DNA of 64,000 bases from an uncultured Clostridia bacterium (lineage in GTDB: Bacteria > Bacillota > Clostridia > Oscillospirales > Acutalibacteraceae): the NCBI GenBank assembly GCA_927362715.1, contig CAKMIX010000005.1, forward strand, positions 1-64,000, given 5' to 3'. A program made the translations under genes and the position numbers. Shown here in pieces: positions 1-7,089 of the stretch. The notes beneath the pieces are model-generated. The model was not told where the DNA came from and made no database searches. It saw nothing but the letters and a program-made list of their open reading frames with translations. Numbering within the stretch: position 1 is the first letter of the stretch; every line of letters starts with the position of its first letter.

Positions 1-586
1 CGCCGACAATGCCGTACACATAGGCTTTCTCTTCATCGGTGAAATTTTTGAAATACCGGCAAGTCTCCTCGAAATCAAAGGGAGGAATTTTCATCTGCGC
101 CGTCCGCCTGCCGTAAAGCGGCGCTTTGTAGGCAAGAACATGATCTTCCATATAGGACATGGACGAGCCGCAGAGAATCAGCATCAGCTTGGAAGTATCC
201 TTGTATTGATCAATCAAAAGCTGGATGGTGGAAGCGAGGCTTTTCGACGAACGGGCGACATAGGGGTATTCGTCAATGGCAAGAATAATCCGTTCTTTTT
301 CGGACAGCTTAAACACGTATTCCAAAGCCGCCTGAAAGGACAGGAAAGAGGTTTCAGCATCCATGCCGGTGCTAAAGCTTAGAATGCTCTTGCTGAAATT
401 TTCAAGATTCTGCTTGGCGTTACTCTCTACGCCCATAAAATAGATGGCGTTTTTATCTTCTATAAAGCGACTGATCAGCGCCGTTTTGCCGACACGGCGG
501 CGACCGTAGATTACAACAAATTCAAACTTATCCGATTCGTACAGCTTATTCAGCGCCGCAAGTTCACGCTCTCTGCCGATAAACAT
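1..586 (-). CDS. Archaeal-type AAA ATPase (DUF234-like), C-terminus beyond window
   Basis: Minus-strand gene whose first 195 codons are visible; it runs off the left edge. The start at 586 follows a good ribosome site (GGGAGG, 7 bases away). Near the N-terminus the protein has FIGRERE and then a Walker A motif, GRRRVGKTALI. Further on, IILAIDEYPYV is the Walker B segment, and LILCGSS resembles sensor 1. This layout is that of the archaeal ATPase family, ATP-binding proteins of unclear role that are common in mobile regions of Firmicutes and archaea and often followed by a DUF234 domain. The C-terminal domain cannot be seen. It is probably cargo of the integrated element that ends near 4.2 kb. 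Family assignment is fairly sure; function is not known. Confidence 0.8.
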   Translation of the reverse strand, partial: MFIGRERELAALNKLYESDKFEFVVIYGRRRVGKTALISRFIEDKNAIYFMGVESNAKQNLENFSKSILSFSTGMDAETSFLSFQAALEYVFKLSEKERIILAIDEYPYVARSSKSLASTIQLLIDQYKDTSKLMLILCGSSMSYMEDHVLAYKAPLYGRRTAQMKIPPFDFEETCRYFKNFTDEEKAYVYGIVG

Positions 587-643
587 GACGGTATCCTCCC
601 ATCTGCCGATAGATTCACTGCATATAGTATACCACAAAATCAG

Positions 644-684
644 AATTAGTCAAGTATGATTCGGTAAATCATACTTGACTAATT
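644..684. repeat. Perfect 17-bp inverted repeat upstream of the ATPase gene
   Basis: Arms at 644-660 and 668-684 are exact reverse complements (AATTAGTCAAGTATGAT) around a 7-base loop, TCGGTAA. It lies between the tnpV stop and the ATPase start, with no T-run on either side. It could be a weak terminator for tnpV or an operator for the ATPase gene. A candidate -10 (TATAGT or TATACC region on the opposite strand) is not convincing. Confidence 0.6.
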
Positions 685-705
685 TCTTTCTCGCTTTTTC
701 TGTTG

Positions 706-1080
706 TTACGCAAAAATCAAATCGGCATAAACGGTTTCCGCCGCACGGCTGCGGATGTTGTTCATTTTCTGCACCCACTCCGTTGGATTTTCCGCTTTCA
801 GCTGCTCGGTCAAGCCCTCCCGCTCGGCGTATTCTTTGACTAGCCGAAGAAAGAGGGATTGCGCTTCTTCCTCCACATCAGCGAGATGGGAGTGGAGCTT
901 GCCGGAAGTGAGCAGATTGCAGTACAGGATTTTGTGGTGCTGCTTTAAGTACCGAAGGCGGCGCTGTCCCCACACGCCTGTGGGGCGTTCTTCTTCGGTG
1001 GGTAATGTAAGATCAGGCAGGCGATAATCGCCCTGCATGGTGTATGTGCCGCCCATTTGTTCAAATATTGTTTTAGCCAT
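706..1080 (-). CDS. tnpV: TnpV family transposon-encoded protein
   Basis: A 124-residue protein with the typical TnpV opening (MAKTIFEQMGGTY, then a GDYxLPxLTLP segment and GxWGxRRLRYLKxHH) and the usual ending with MNNIRxRA. TnpV proteins are small, uncharacterised products of Clostridia transposons and integrative elements; no catalytic activity is established. The start at 1080 is preceded by a strong AAAGGAGG site. That site is one arm of an 11-bp inverted repeat (1088-1124), so transcripts entering from hipT upstream could fold and hide it. Its presence marks the 1-4.2 kb stretch as mobile DNA. Confidence 0.85.
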   Translation of the reverse strand: MAKTIFEQMGGTYTMQGDYRLPDLTLPTEEERPTGVWGQRRLRYLKQHHKILYCNLLTSGKLHSHLADVEEEAQSLFLRLVKEYAEREGLTEQLKAENPTEWVQKMNNIRSRAAETVYADLIFA

Positions 1081-1087
1081 AATAGAT

Positions 1088-1124
1088 AACCTCCTTTGCT
1101 ACGCTCATTGTACCAAAGGAGGTT
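1088..1124 (-). promoter_or_regulatory. Inverted repeat that can sequester the tnpV ribosome binding site
   Basis: Bases 1088-1098 (AACCTCCTTTG) pair perfectly with 1114-1124 (CAAAGGAGGTT) across a 15-base loop. Read on the minus strand, the second arm contains the tnpV Shine-Dalgarno. A read-through transcript from the upstream hip operon would lock the site in a hairpin. Read on the plus strand, the hairpin is followed by TTTTTCTTT, so it could also act as a plus-strand terminator. Confidence 0.55.
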
Positions 1125-1159
1125 TTTCTTTACGAATGTGCGATTTTCAAAATTGCAGT

Positions 1160-2113
1160 TTAGCCCTCCAAGATACCTGCCCGTTCTTCAATCAGGCTTG
1201 CAAGGCGTTCCTGCAAAGACTCCGGCAGCAGGGAGTTTTGGCACATGGCGAGGAACTTCTCTTTTTTCGCCATAAGCATGGCAATCATTTTTTCGGCAGA
1301 GCTCCGTGCCATGCCGCATTTCTCTGCAAATACCAGAAAATCCTTCCTGCGGATATGCGTCTTTTTGCCGTTCATGGCAAGGGCGAACTGCTCTTTGTCC
1401 TCCGGCATGATAACATTGACCGGTAGCAGGTCGTAGGCGGGAGAAAGCACGTATTTTCCGCTTCCTTCTTCGATTTCAATGAGGGAGAAGTTTTTCAGGT
1501 GCATATCCGAATTGCCCACAAGGAATGAAAACACCAAGCGCAGATAGAGCTCGGTTATATCAAGCCCTTTGCGGGAGGAATACCGCTCGATGATTTTTGC
1601 ACAGCGCTCATAAGAGCCCTTATACTTATCCTGCGTCAGACGCAGATCAAGCTGACAGAAATCCTCCATCGCCAGCATCTGCATACTATTTTTCGTAAAT
1701 ATGCGGTCTACTCTTTTTGTGATATATGCCAGACTGTCTTTTTCCATGATGAGCGCATGAGGCACGGTGGAAATCCCAGCGGTGTCTGCCATGCACATAA
1801 CGAGGTGTTCAGCCTGCGGCAGCGCCTCAAATTCCGGAACCTGTGGCTTCAGGATATAGCCCGTAGGATAATTCACCAGCGTGAGCCTTGGAGTGTTTCC
1901 TTCGGAAAACAAATGCAAGGACAATTTTTTCTGAACGCCGGGAACGGTATAGCCCTTGTTGGTGCTTTCGGCTGCAAGGGCTTCAAATGCGGCTTCATCA
2001 ATGGCGATTTCGGGAAGCTCGGCTGTGCCGAAAAACCGCTTGATACAGCTTTTGTGCCAGCCGGAATCCGTGTTTTCGGTGCGAAGCGGTTTCCCGCAGC
2101 ATAAACAATTCAT
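1160..2113 (-). CDS. HipT-like serine/threonine kinase toxin (HipA C-terminal domain)
   Basis: A 317-residue kinase of the HipA fold lacking the N-terminal HipA subdomain, which is encoded separately just upstream. Visible HipA hallmarks are the GVQKKLS segment (nucleotide-binding loop), the catalytic block GNSDMHLKN, and the metal-binding AYDLLP. The N-terminus has a CxxC pair (CLCCGKPL). The start at 2113 overlaps the stop of the preceding gene as ATGA and has an AGGGAGGAG ribosome site, so the two are translationally coupled. In Escherichia coli HipBST, HipT is the toxin that phosphorylates tryptophanyl-tRNA synthetase and HipS neutralises it. The target here is unknown. An upstream in-frame extension exists but overlaps the neighbour and was not chosen. 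Confidence 0.85.
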   Translation of the reverse strand: MNCLCCGKPLRTENTDSGWHKSCIKRFFGTAELPEIAIDEAAFEALAAESTNKGYTVPGVQKKLSLHLFSEGNTPRLTLVNYPTGYILKPQVPEFEALPQAEHLVMCMADTAGISTVPHALIMEKDSLAYITKRVDRIFTKNSMQMLAMEDFCQLDLRLTQDKYKGSYERCAKIIERYSSRKGLDITELYLRLVFSFLVGNSDMHLKNFSLIEIEEGSGKYVLSPAYDLLPVNVIMPEDKEQFALAMNGKKTHIRRKDFLVFAEKCGMARSSAEKMIAMLMAKKEKFLAMCQNSLLPESLQERLASLIEERAGILEG

Positions 2114-2439
2114 ATGCGCTCCTCCCTGATACTGACATTGCCGATTCCGTCCTTGCAAGCCACCAGCAGTAATCCGAACCTGTCTTTGACGTCTATTTTC
2201 CAGTTCCGGCTCACAACGCCGAGCAGCCATCCTTCTGGGATCAGTCCGTCAAAGAACGGGAACAGCGTTTTGGATGTATATGTTTTTTCAGAAAGCGGCA
2301 AAGTAAGGGATACGGGGCTTGCATCCTTCCGGCTTAAATACTGCTCGTCATAGGAGAAGGAATACCCTTCGTCCGTTTCGCAAAGCGTTCCGGAAAAAAC
2401 GTTTCGAATATAAACATAGGCTGTTCGGAATGCGTCCAT
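2110..2439 (-). CDS. HipS-like HipA N-terminal subdomain protein
   Basis: A 109-residue protein matching the N-terminal subdomain of HipA (Couple_hipA type). Key features are an N-terminal strand VYIRNVFSGTL, the segment SFSYDEQYL, the stretch LTLPLSEKTY, and the FFDGLIPEGWLL motif typical of the HipA N-terminus. As a free-standing gene between an HTH antitoxin and a kinase, it corresponds to HipS of the tripartite HipBST systems, where this small protein is the true antitoxin. Its start overlaps the HTH gene stop by one base (TAATG) and its stop overlaps the kinase start by four (ATGA). Confidence 0.8.
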   Translation of the reverse strand: MDAFRTAYVYIRNVFSGTLCETDEGYSFSYDEQYLSRKDASPVSLTLPLSEKTYTSKTLFPFFDGLIPEGWLLGVVSRNWKIDVKDRFGLLLVACKDGIGNVSIREERI

Positions 2440-2642
2440 TATTCGTCATCCTTTCTGCCGGGGACGGCTTCCATATCGAACATGGCAAGAGCGGCATTGA
2501 CCTTGTCCATCCGAACCGTTTCTTTTCCCTGCTCCAGTTCTCGGATAAAGCGAAGCCCCAGCCCACTGCGGGCGGCAAACTCCTCCTGCGTTAGTCCGGC
2601 GGCTCTTCGGTTTTCTTTGATAAACTCGGCAATTTTATTCAC
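2439..2642 (-). CDS. HipB-like XRE-family antitoxin/repressor
   Basis: A 67-residue Cro/C1-type helix-turn-helix protein. The HTH lies at about residues 15-40 (GLTQEEFAARSGLGLRFIRELEQGK), with VRMDKVNAALAMF following, as in HipB. I chose the GTG start at 2642 because an AAAGGAGG site sits 10 bases upstream. A longer reading frame to 2717 would run through the operator. In HipB systems this protein binds operators ahead of its own operon and represses it; the three near-identical sites at 2681-2782 fit that. First gene of the hipB-hipS-hipT operon. Confidence 0.85.
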   Translation of the reverse strand: MNKIAEFIKENRRAAGLTQEEFAARSGLGLRFIRELEQGKETVRMDKVNAALAMFDMEAVPGRKDDE

Positions 2643-2680
2643 GGTACGATAGCCTCCTTTGCACAAATCCATGTATATTT

Positions 2681-2782
2681 TACACCCTAACGGGTATAAA
2701 GTCAAGTTGTTATACACAATATTATACCCGATAAGGTGTAAACATATGCGTAAAGAGCCTTAATACACCCTATCGGGTATAA
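2681..2782. promoter_or_regulatory. Three 19-bp operators upstream of the hipBST-like operon
   Basis: Three copies of an imperfect palindrome with the core ACACCC-N4-GGGTAT or close variants: 2681-2699 (plus strand), 2722-2740 (minus strand), 2764-2782 (plus strand). The inner part (CCC, four bases, GGG) is symmetric. Spacing between starts is about 41-42 bp, four helical turns, so a repressor could bind all three on one face. Sites 1 and 2 lie immediately upstream of the HTH gene. They are probably bound by the HipB-like protein. Confidence 0.75.
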
Positions 2783-2829
2783 AATAAGTCACCAACAGCA
2801 CGCTCTGCCGGAAGGAGGCTCATTATAGA

Positions 2830-3129
2830 TTAATCTTTCAGATAGCTTTCAAACGGAGCGTCGTCGCTGCAAAAGGTATCGAAAATCATTTTTGCGCCGA
2901 GGCGGAAGCCGACGAGGAAGGAATCAAGACTGGCATCGCCCATCAGTTCTCCGTATGCGTTGCAGAAATCGAGGAACAGCGCCTTGTCCTCTCCGCTTAA
3001 ACGCTCAGTCAGCTTTTCTTCCAGCTCGTTGATGTTTTTTGAAACCTTAAGATTATGGCTACCCTTTCGGTATCCTCTTGCCTGCGGATCAACATTTCCG
3101 TAGTACAGTTCTTCCAGAAAATTTGTCAT
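2830..3129 (-). CDS. DUF6809-like hypothetical protein
   Basis: A 99-residue soluble protein without signal peptide or membrane segment. The C-terminal half carries LDSFLVGFRLGAKM, a segment also found in the small protein at 47292-47612 of this window (IDSFISGFELAWQL). Both look like the DUF6809 family, seen mainly in mobile elements of Clostridia. Function unknown. The start overlaps the upstream HTH gene stop by one base (TAATG) behind an AAGGAGG site, so the two form an operon. Confidence 0.65.
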   Translation of the reverse strand: MTNFLEELYYGNVDPQARGYRKGSHNLKVSKNINELEEKLTERLSGEDKALFLDFCNAYGELMGDASLDSFLVGFRLGAKMIFDTFCSDDAPFESYLKD

Positions 3130-3734
3130 TACTCCGCACCTCCTTCACCGTCTGCCGTGTGCAGGTCACGGATTTTCCGCCAGCTTGAAAAGCCTTGCAG
3201 GGTACGGATATGCCACGGCGATTTGCGGGTGATGGTGCGAAAGTAAGTGGAGCAGAAGAACTCCACCAAATAGACCTTTGGAATGTGGTTGACATTGTTT
3301 TTCCGGAAAGACTTGATGTGCCCCTGATTGCACCAGTTGTTGATTGAAGTTTTGCCATAGCCGGTGATTTTGGAAACCGTTTGGGTGGTTAGTACATCGG
3401 GATAGCCGGAGAGCAGCTCGGTATAATACAGTTGCAAATGCCCCCGTACAATTGGGGGAATCTGTTCCTCCATCTGGACAGTATAATCGCCTTTGTACCA
3501 GCCCGCCGGGGCAGAGTAGCTTTCGGGGAACACCTTGCGGTTTTCCAGATAGGCAATCACATCCTCCTTTTTGATTTTGTAGCAGCGTGTTTTCCTGCCC
3601 GTGTACTCGCAGGGGATTTTCCCGCTTTGGAGCAGGTACAGGGCGGTGGATTTGCTGATGTGGCAAATGCGATACAGCTGATCCTTCGTGATCACATCGG
3701 GAACGGCATCCCAGTTGATTGCGTTTTCTTTCAT
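3129..3734 (-). CDS. Helix-turn-helix (MerR/excisionase-like) protein of mobile element
   Basis: A 201-residue protein with an N-terminal MerR-type or excisionase-type helix-turn-helix at about residues 13-55 (TKDQLYRICHISKSTALYLL, then SGKIPCEYTGRKTRCYKIKKEDV). A second DNA-binding-like segment follows near residue 115 (VSKITGYGKTSINNWCNQG). Proteins of this type sit in conjugative and mobilizable elements of Clostridia and are probably regulators or recombination directionality factors. I chose the ATG at 3734 because GAGGTG lies eight bases upstream. It is followed by the DUF6809-like gene with a one-base overlap. Role inferred only. Confidence 0.65.
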   Translation of the reverse strand: MKENAINWDAVPDVITKDQLYRICHISKSTALYLLQSGKIPCEYTGRKTRCYKIKKEDVIAYLENRKVFPESYSAPAGWYKGDYTVQMEEQIPPIVRGHLQLYYTELLSGYPDVLTTQTVSKITGYGKTSINNWCNQGHIKSFRKNNVNHIPKVYLVEFFCSTYFRTITRKSPWHIRTLQGFSSWRKIRDLHTADGEGGAE

Positions 3735-4196
3735 GACAATACACCTCATATCTTGATAAGCTTTGTCGGCATTCGAACTGTCCGTGTATTGCCTCGTCGG
3801 AACAAGTTCCGCTTGCTCCGATTTTCACAATGTGAAAATCAGTCGCCCGCTCCACTGTTCCTCCTCTCCGCAAAAAGTCACGCTCGGCTCGCCTGTTCGG
3901 TTGCAAGCGCCCTCATGGCGGCTCACTGTCGCTACCAACTTTTTGCGGGTTTTCTCTTTCGGGAAATTACGGTATTCACTTCATTTCGTGTGTCTATACC
4001 ATTTTTGTTTTGTTGTTTCCGTTCTTTCCGCAGTTCTTTCCAAAAGCGGAAAAATTGCTGATTGGAACCGATGGGCGATTCCTCAGTATTTATGGGCGCT
4101 TTTTTCAAAAAGCCCAGATTTTATGCGGGTTTGCGGGCATACAAGGCTGACTGAAACTGACAGGAGAAACCATGTAAGTAACAGACGGCGATAAAA
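3735..4196. other. Gene-free end of the integrated element with two palindromes
   Basis: I see no credible gene here. Two perfect palindromes lie close together: CGGAAC-AA-GTTCCG at 3798-3811 and GATTTTCACA-A-TGTGAAAATC at 3820-3840. They may be binding sites for the element's regulator or recombinase. The stretch continues to the recombination junction in the tRNA-Ser fragment. Confidence 0.5.
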
Positions 4197-4252
4197 CTCG
4201 AAATGCGTTAGCCTTAACGGGCTCGTGGGTTCGAATCCCACCGTCTCCGCCA
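4197..4252 (+). tRNA. 3' half of tRNA-Ser (CGA), 5' half missing; attachment-site remnant
   Basis: From the anticodon loop (CTCGAAA) onward, the sequence reads as a serine tRNA: 3' anticodon strand, a long variable arm with AGCC/GGCT stem, the T-arm GTGGGTTCGAATCCCAC, acceptor strand CGTCTCC, discriminator G, and CCA. Upstream of the loop the bases (GATAAAA) cannot pair with the 3' anticodon strand (TGCGT), and no D-arm or 5' acceptor is present. The break falls at the anticodon loop, which is what integration by a tyrosine recombinase into a tRNA gene leaves at one end. An intact copy is expected at the other end, left of the window. Confidence 0.8.
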
Positions 4253-4276
4253 GCGCGGTTTTGTCCGCGATAATCG

Positions 4277-4310
4277 AGCCGCAAGGAAGTGCTCCTTGCG
4301 GCTTCTTTAA
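4277..4310 (+). terminator. Rho-independent terminator after the tRNA-Ser fragment
   Basis: Eleven-base arms AGCCGCAAGGA (4277-4287) and TCCTTGCGGCT (4293-4303) with a 5-base loop, then TCTTTAATAGTTTT. It probably terminated the original tRNA-Ser gene. From here to 4499 I see only AT-rich sequence without a recognisable feature. Confidence 0.8.
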
Positions 4311-4499
4311 TAGTTTTCCTTTTGAAAATTATTTTTAGCTGGAATTGGTGATTGAATAAGTGAGTTATCCTGATGGATAGCCCGTTTTATTTGCATACAA
4401 AAAACGGATGCATACGGCACCCGCTTTTAAATTTTTCACTTTTTTGATCCGTCAAGCGTGCAGCATCATGTGCCTGCCGGGATATGCGCCCGAAAAAGC

Positions 4500-5711
4500 T
4501 CACATCTGCCCGTTGGGATCCTGCGGCGGGACGTTATACTGCGCAGAAGAAAGCTGATAATTTTTGTACTGCTTATCCGCTCTATTGAAGATCACGACCG
4601 CCCAAATGCCGGCAATCAGCCAAAGGACGCCGCCCGGCGAGCCTACGAGGATAATCCCGATCAGCATTTCCACACATGCCAGCACCAAAATCAGGATCGC
4701 GCAGACCTTGCTTTTGCCCAAGTGCATCCCGAGCGCCAGCCCCAAGAGCAACAGAGAATCGATCAGCCCGACCGGGTTCAAGAAAATCGAAAGCAATGCG
4801 TTCAGCCCCGCGCAGACATAGCAAAGGATGGCAACGTTGCGCACCTCCTTAGCAAAGTGCGGTACGTACTGCATAAAGTAATCTCGCTTGCTGATGAACT
4901 GCCCGGCGGGCGGCTGCGCCGATGCATACGGCGATCCCTGCGGCGGGTAATACGGTGCGGCAGGCTGCTGCGGCGGCACGCTCTGCCGGGGCGGCACATA
5001 TGCAGGCTGTTGCGGCGCGGCGGCCGGCTGTTCGGCGGACGCGGGCTGTGTTTGTGCAGCGGCGAGCGACTGTCCGCAATTCGTACAATATGTCGCGTCT
5101 GCCGCATTGGTCGCCCCGCAGCTCGGGCAGGTCAAATCTTCAGATAAAAGCTGCGTTTCGGCTTCTGCAAAAGAGGTCGGCGGCGCGGCGGCCGGCTGTT
5201 CGGCAGGCGCGGGCTGCGTTTGTGCAGCGGCGAGCGACTGCCCGCAATTCGTACAAAACGACATGCTCGCATCAATGGCTGCGCCGCAGCTCGGACAGGT
5301 CATATCGTTAGGCGCAGGCATGTTTTGCGGCGCGCCTGCGGCGGCCACGGTTGGTGCTGCGTACGTGTTTCCGATCGCAGCCGCCTCTAAGACCATGCTT
5401 TCGATCTGCGCGACCCGCTGCTTTAAGGGTCCTTTTACCGCCGCACCGACAAAGCCAGTCAGTCCGATCTCCCCAACATATACGCCCGGCAAAAGCGCAT
5501 ACTTCATCCACGCCTCCACCGTTACAAAATTCGGTAGATACGAAACCTTGATGAACGTGGGGCCGGTCAGGATGCCATATCCCTTTTTAAATACTGTCTC
5601 CCCTTCGTATTGCGTAAACTCGTACCCCTCAGTGGTCAAATACTGCCCAACCGCGTTGAGCAGTGCGTCGGGAGATGACGAAAACGGAAAATCCCTTCTG
5701 TAACGCGCCAT
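4500..5711 (-). CDS. Double zinc-ribbon membrane protein
   Basis: A 403-residue protein. Residues 1-115 form a soluble domain (MARYRRDFPFSSSPDALL onward) of the kind that precedes zinc ribbons in clostridial proteins. Two zinc ribbons follow (CPSCGAA...CTNCGQS at about 138-158 and CPSCGAT...CTNCGQS at about 193-213), each trailed by an Ala/Gln/Pro-rich linker; the second block looks like an internal duplication. The C-terminal third holds three or four hydrophobic membrane segments. It is the last gene of a minus-strand cluster with a kinase, an HTH protein and another zinc-ribbon protein, but a 200-bp gap with its own promoter (5803-5831) separates it. Function unknown. Confidence 0.75.
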   Translation of the reverse strand: MARYRRDFPFSSSPDALLNAVGQYLTTEGYEFTQYEGETVFKKGYGILTGPTFIKVSYLPNFVTVEAWMKYALLPGVYVGEIGLTGFVGAAVKGPLKQRVAQIESMVLEAAAIGNTYAAPTVAAAGAPQNMPAPNDMTCPSCGAAIDASMSFCTNCGQSLAAAQTQPAPAEQPAAAPPTSFAEAETQLLSEDLTCPSCGATNAADATYCTNCGQSLAAAQTQPASAEQPAAAPQQPAYVPPRQSVPPQQPAAPYYPPQGSPYASAQPPAGQFISKRDYFMQYVPHFAKEVRNVAILCYVCAGLNALLSIFLNPVGLIDSLLLLGLALGMHLGKSKVCAILILVLACVEMLIGIILVGSPGGVLWLIAGIWAVVIFNRADKQYKNYQLSSAQYNVPPQDPNGQM

Positions 5712-5802
5712 TTAACCCCTTCTTTCCCTTTGCGGATGTACGCAAAGCTGTATTTTTCCGAATAGTGTGCTTTTGTTAACGCTGCAACGTATCGTTTGTT
5801 CC

Positions 5803-5831
5803 ATTGTACCGTGTTTGCCTGCAACGCACAA
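5803..5831 (-). promoter_or_regulatory. Sigma-A-type promoter for the zinc-ribbon gene
   Basis: On the minus strand, TTGTGC (5831-5826), 17 bases, then TACAAT (5808-5803), about 90 bases upstream of the start at 5711. This suggests transcription separate from the kinase gene upstream. Confidence 0.5.
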
Positions 5832-5913
5832 GTCAAAACGGCAGATTTTGTGTTATACAGGGGAAAACCCGGAATTTACATAGCAAACGCTCCGGCATTT
5901 TGTGGATTTCGCT

Positions 5914-6654
5914 TCACCGGCCGAAAAGCCGAATATCCCGCTTCAGCTTTTGCGCGGTCTGGTAGCGCTTGGTCATTCGCACGGAAACGGCCTTTTCTAC
6001 CACCCGCCGTAAAGCGCCGTGCGGCAGGTCGAGCGTCGGGTGGACGCCTGTGAGCATCATATTCAAGAGCACGCCCATCGCATAAATATCCGTTGCCCGG
6101 CTCGATGGGGAGATCCCGTACTGCTCCGGAGCGGCATAGCCGACCGTACCGAGTGTTTGCGTCTCTTTCCGCGGCGGCAAAAACAGGCAGCGCGCGATGC
6201 TCAGATCGATCAGCACGGCGGTATCGTCCGGCCGGATGATGATATTGGGCGGCTTTACGTCGCGGTGGATGATCCCGTTTTCATGGAGAAAGGTAAGCGC
6301 GTCGCAAAGCTGCATAGCATATCGGCACGCGGTCTTGCGATCCAGCGGGCCTTCTTCCAACAAATCGGACAGATTCTTCCCCGGGATATACTCCTCGAGC
6401 ACCAACAGATAGTCCTCGGCAGAGCAGACCTCATAAATACAAGGCAAGTGCGGCGTATGTTTTCCCCGCAGGCGGCGAAAGACGTCGTCGTTGCGGTTTG
6501 CAGAAATAATCTTGACAAGCCCCTTCCCGGTCTTTTCGTGCCGCAGCAGCCGCACGCTGCCGGAATCGGACTGTTTGAACACCGTCTGCTCGGAAAATCC
6601 GGTGGAAAGCGCATTGTCGATATAGGAGAGCAACTCGTTTTCTTCCGTACTCAT
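5914..6654 (-). CDS. Soluble Ser/Thr protein kinase with atypical DLS motif
   Basis: A 246-residue Hanks-type kinase consisting of the kinase domain only, with no membrane segment or PASTA domain. The catalytic loop is intact (IIHRDVKPPNIII), as are the ATP-site lysine (LVKII) and the activation-segment end (GTVGYAAPEQYG). Two departures stand out: the metal-binding DFG is DLS, and the glycine-rich loop is weak. The catalytic Asp, Asn and metal Asp remain, so it may still be active. The start overlaps the stop of the HTH gene upstream by four bases (ATGA). That coupling suggests the HTH protein is its substrate or partner. Substrates are not predictable from the sequence. Confidence 0.9.
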   Translation of the reverse strand: MSTEENELLSYIDNALSTGFSEQTVFKQSDSGSVRLLRHEKTGKGLVKIISANRNDDVFRRLRGKHTPHLPCIYEVCSAEDYLLVLEEYIPGKNLSDLLEEGPLDRKTACRYAMQLCDALTFLHENGIIHRDVKPPNIIIRPDDTAVLIDLSIARCLFLPPRKETQTLGTVGYAAPEQYGISPSSRATDIYAMGVLLNMMLTGVHPTLDLPHGALRRVVEKAVSVRMTKRYQTAQKLKRDIRLFGR

Positions 6655-7076
6655 TTCAATTCTTCCTCACCGTATTTTACAAGCAGTTCGGCAAGCTGAA
6701 AAACAGACAAATGCTGTTCGATCGCATGGATGATGATGCTGTCTCGTTTGACGCGCGGGTACAGGCTGGATTTTCCTGCAACGGTCAGTGCACGCTGGCA
6801 GTCCTCCACCGAAAGCCGCATGGCAAGGATCAGCCGCACGACCTTATCGCGCGAGGGCCGTTTTCGACCGCTGATTACATCGTAAAAATAGCAATAGCTG
6901 ATATCGGCTTTGTTGATGATATTCGACTTCGATTGACCGGATCTTCGGATCAAACCTTCCCAAAAAGCGTTGATATCGCTTTGGACAAAGGCACTTGCAT
7001 TGTTTTTCAGATATTCATCCAGTGAACCGGGTGTTTTCTGCAGTTCCTCAAGCAGTTCCGCCGTGGATTTCCGCAT
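6651..7076 (-). CDS. XRE-like helix-turn-helix regulator paired with kinase
   Basis: A 141-residue protein. A Cro/C1-like helix-turn-helix region lies at about residues 48-85 (SNIINKADISYCYFYDVISGRKRPSRDKVVRLILAM, here in part), and the rest is helical. There are no membrane segments. It lies 13 bases after the LRR protein gene and overlaps the kinase gene by four bases, so all three are probably one transcript. In Firmicutes such HTH-kinase pairs recur, and the HTH protein may be controlled by phosphorylation; that is inference. Confidence 0.7.
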   Translation of the reverse strand: MRKSTAELLEELQKTPGSLDEYLKNNASAFVQSDINAFWEGLIRRSGQSKSNIINKADISYCYFYDVISGRKRPSRDKVVRLILAMRLSVEDCQRALTVAGKSSLYPRVKRDSIIIHAIEQHLSVFQLAELLVKYGEEELK

Positions 7077-7089
7077 GCGCCTTGCCTCC

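Noticed and set aside
3763-4194. A 143-residue plus-strand frame before the tRNA fragment
   Set aside because: No ribosome site, runs into the recombination junction, and composition is not protein-like; it covers the palindromes instead.
4197-4252. A complete tRNA-Ser gene
   Set aside because: The D-arm, 5' acceptor strand and 5' anticodon strand are all missing; only the 3' half is present.
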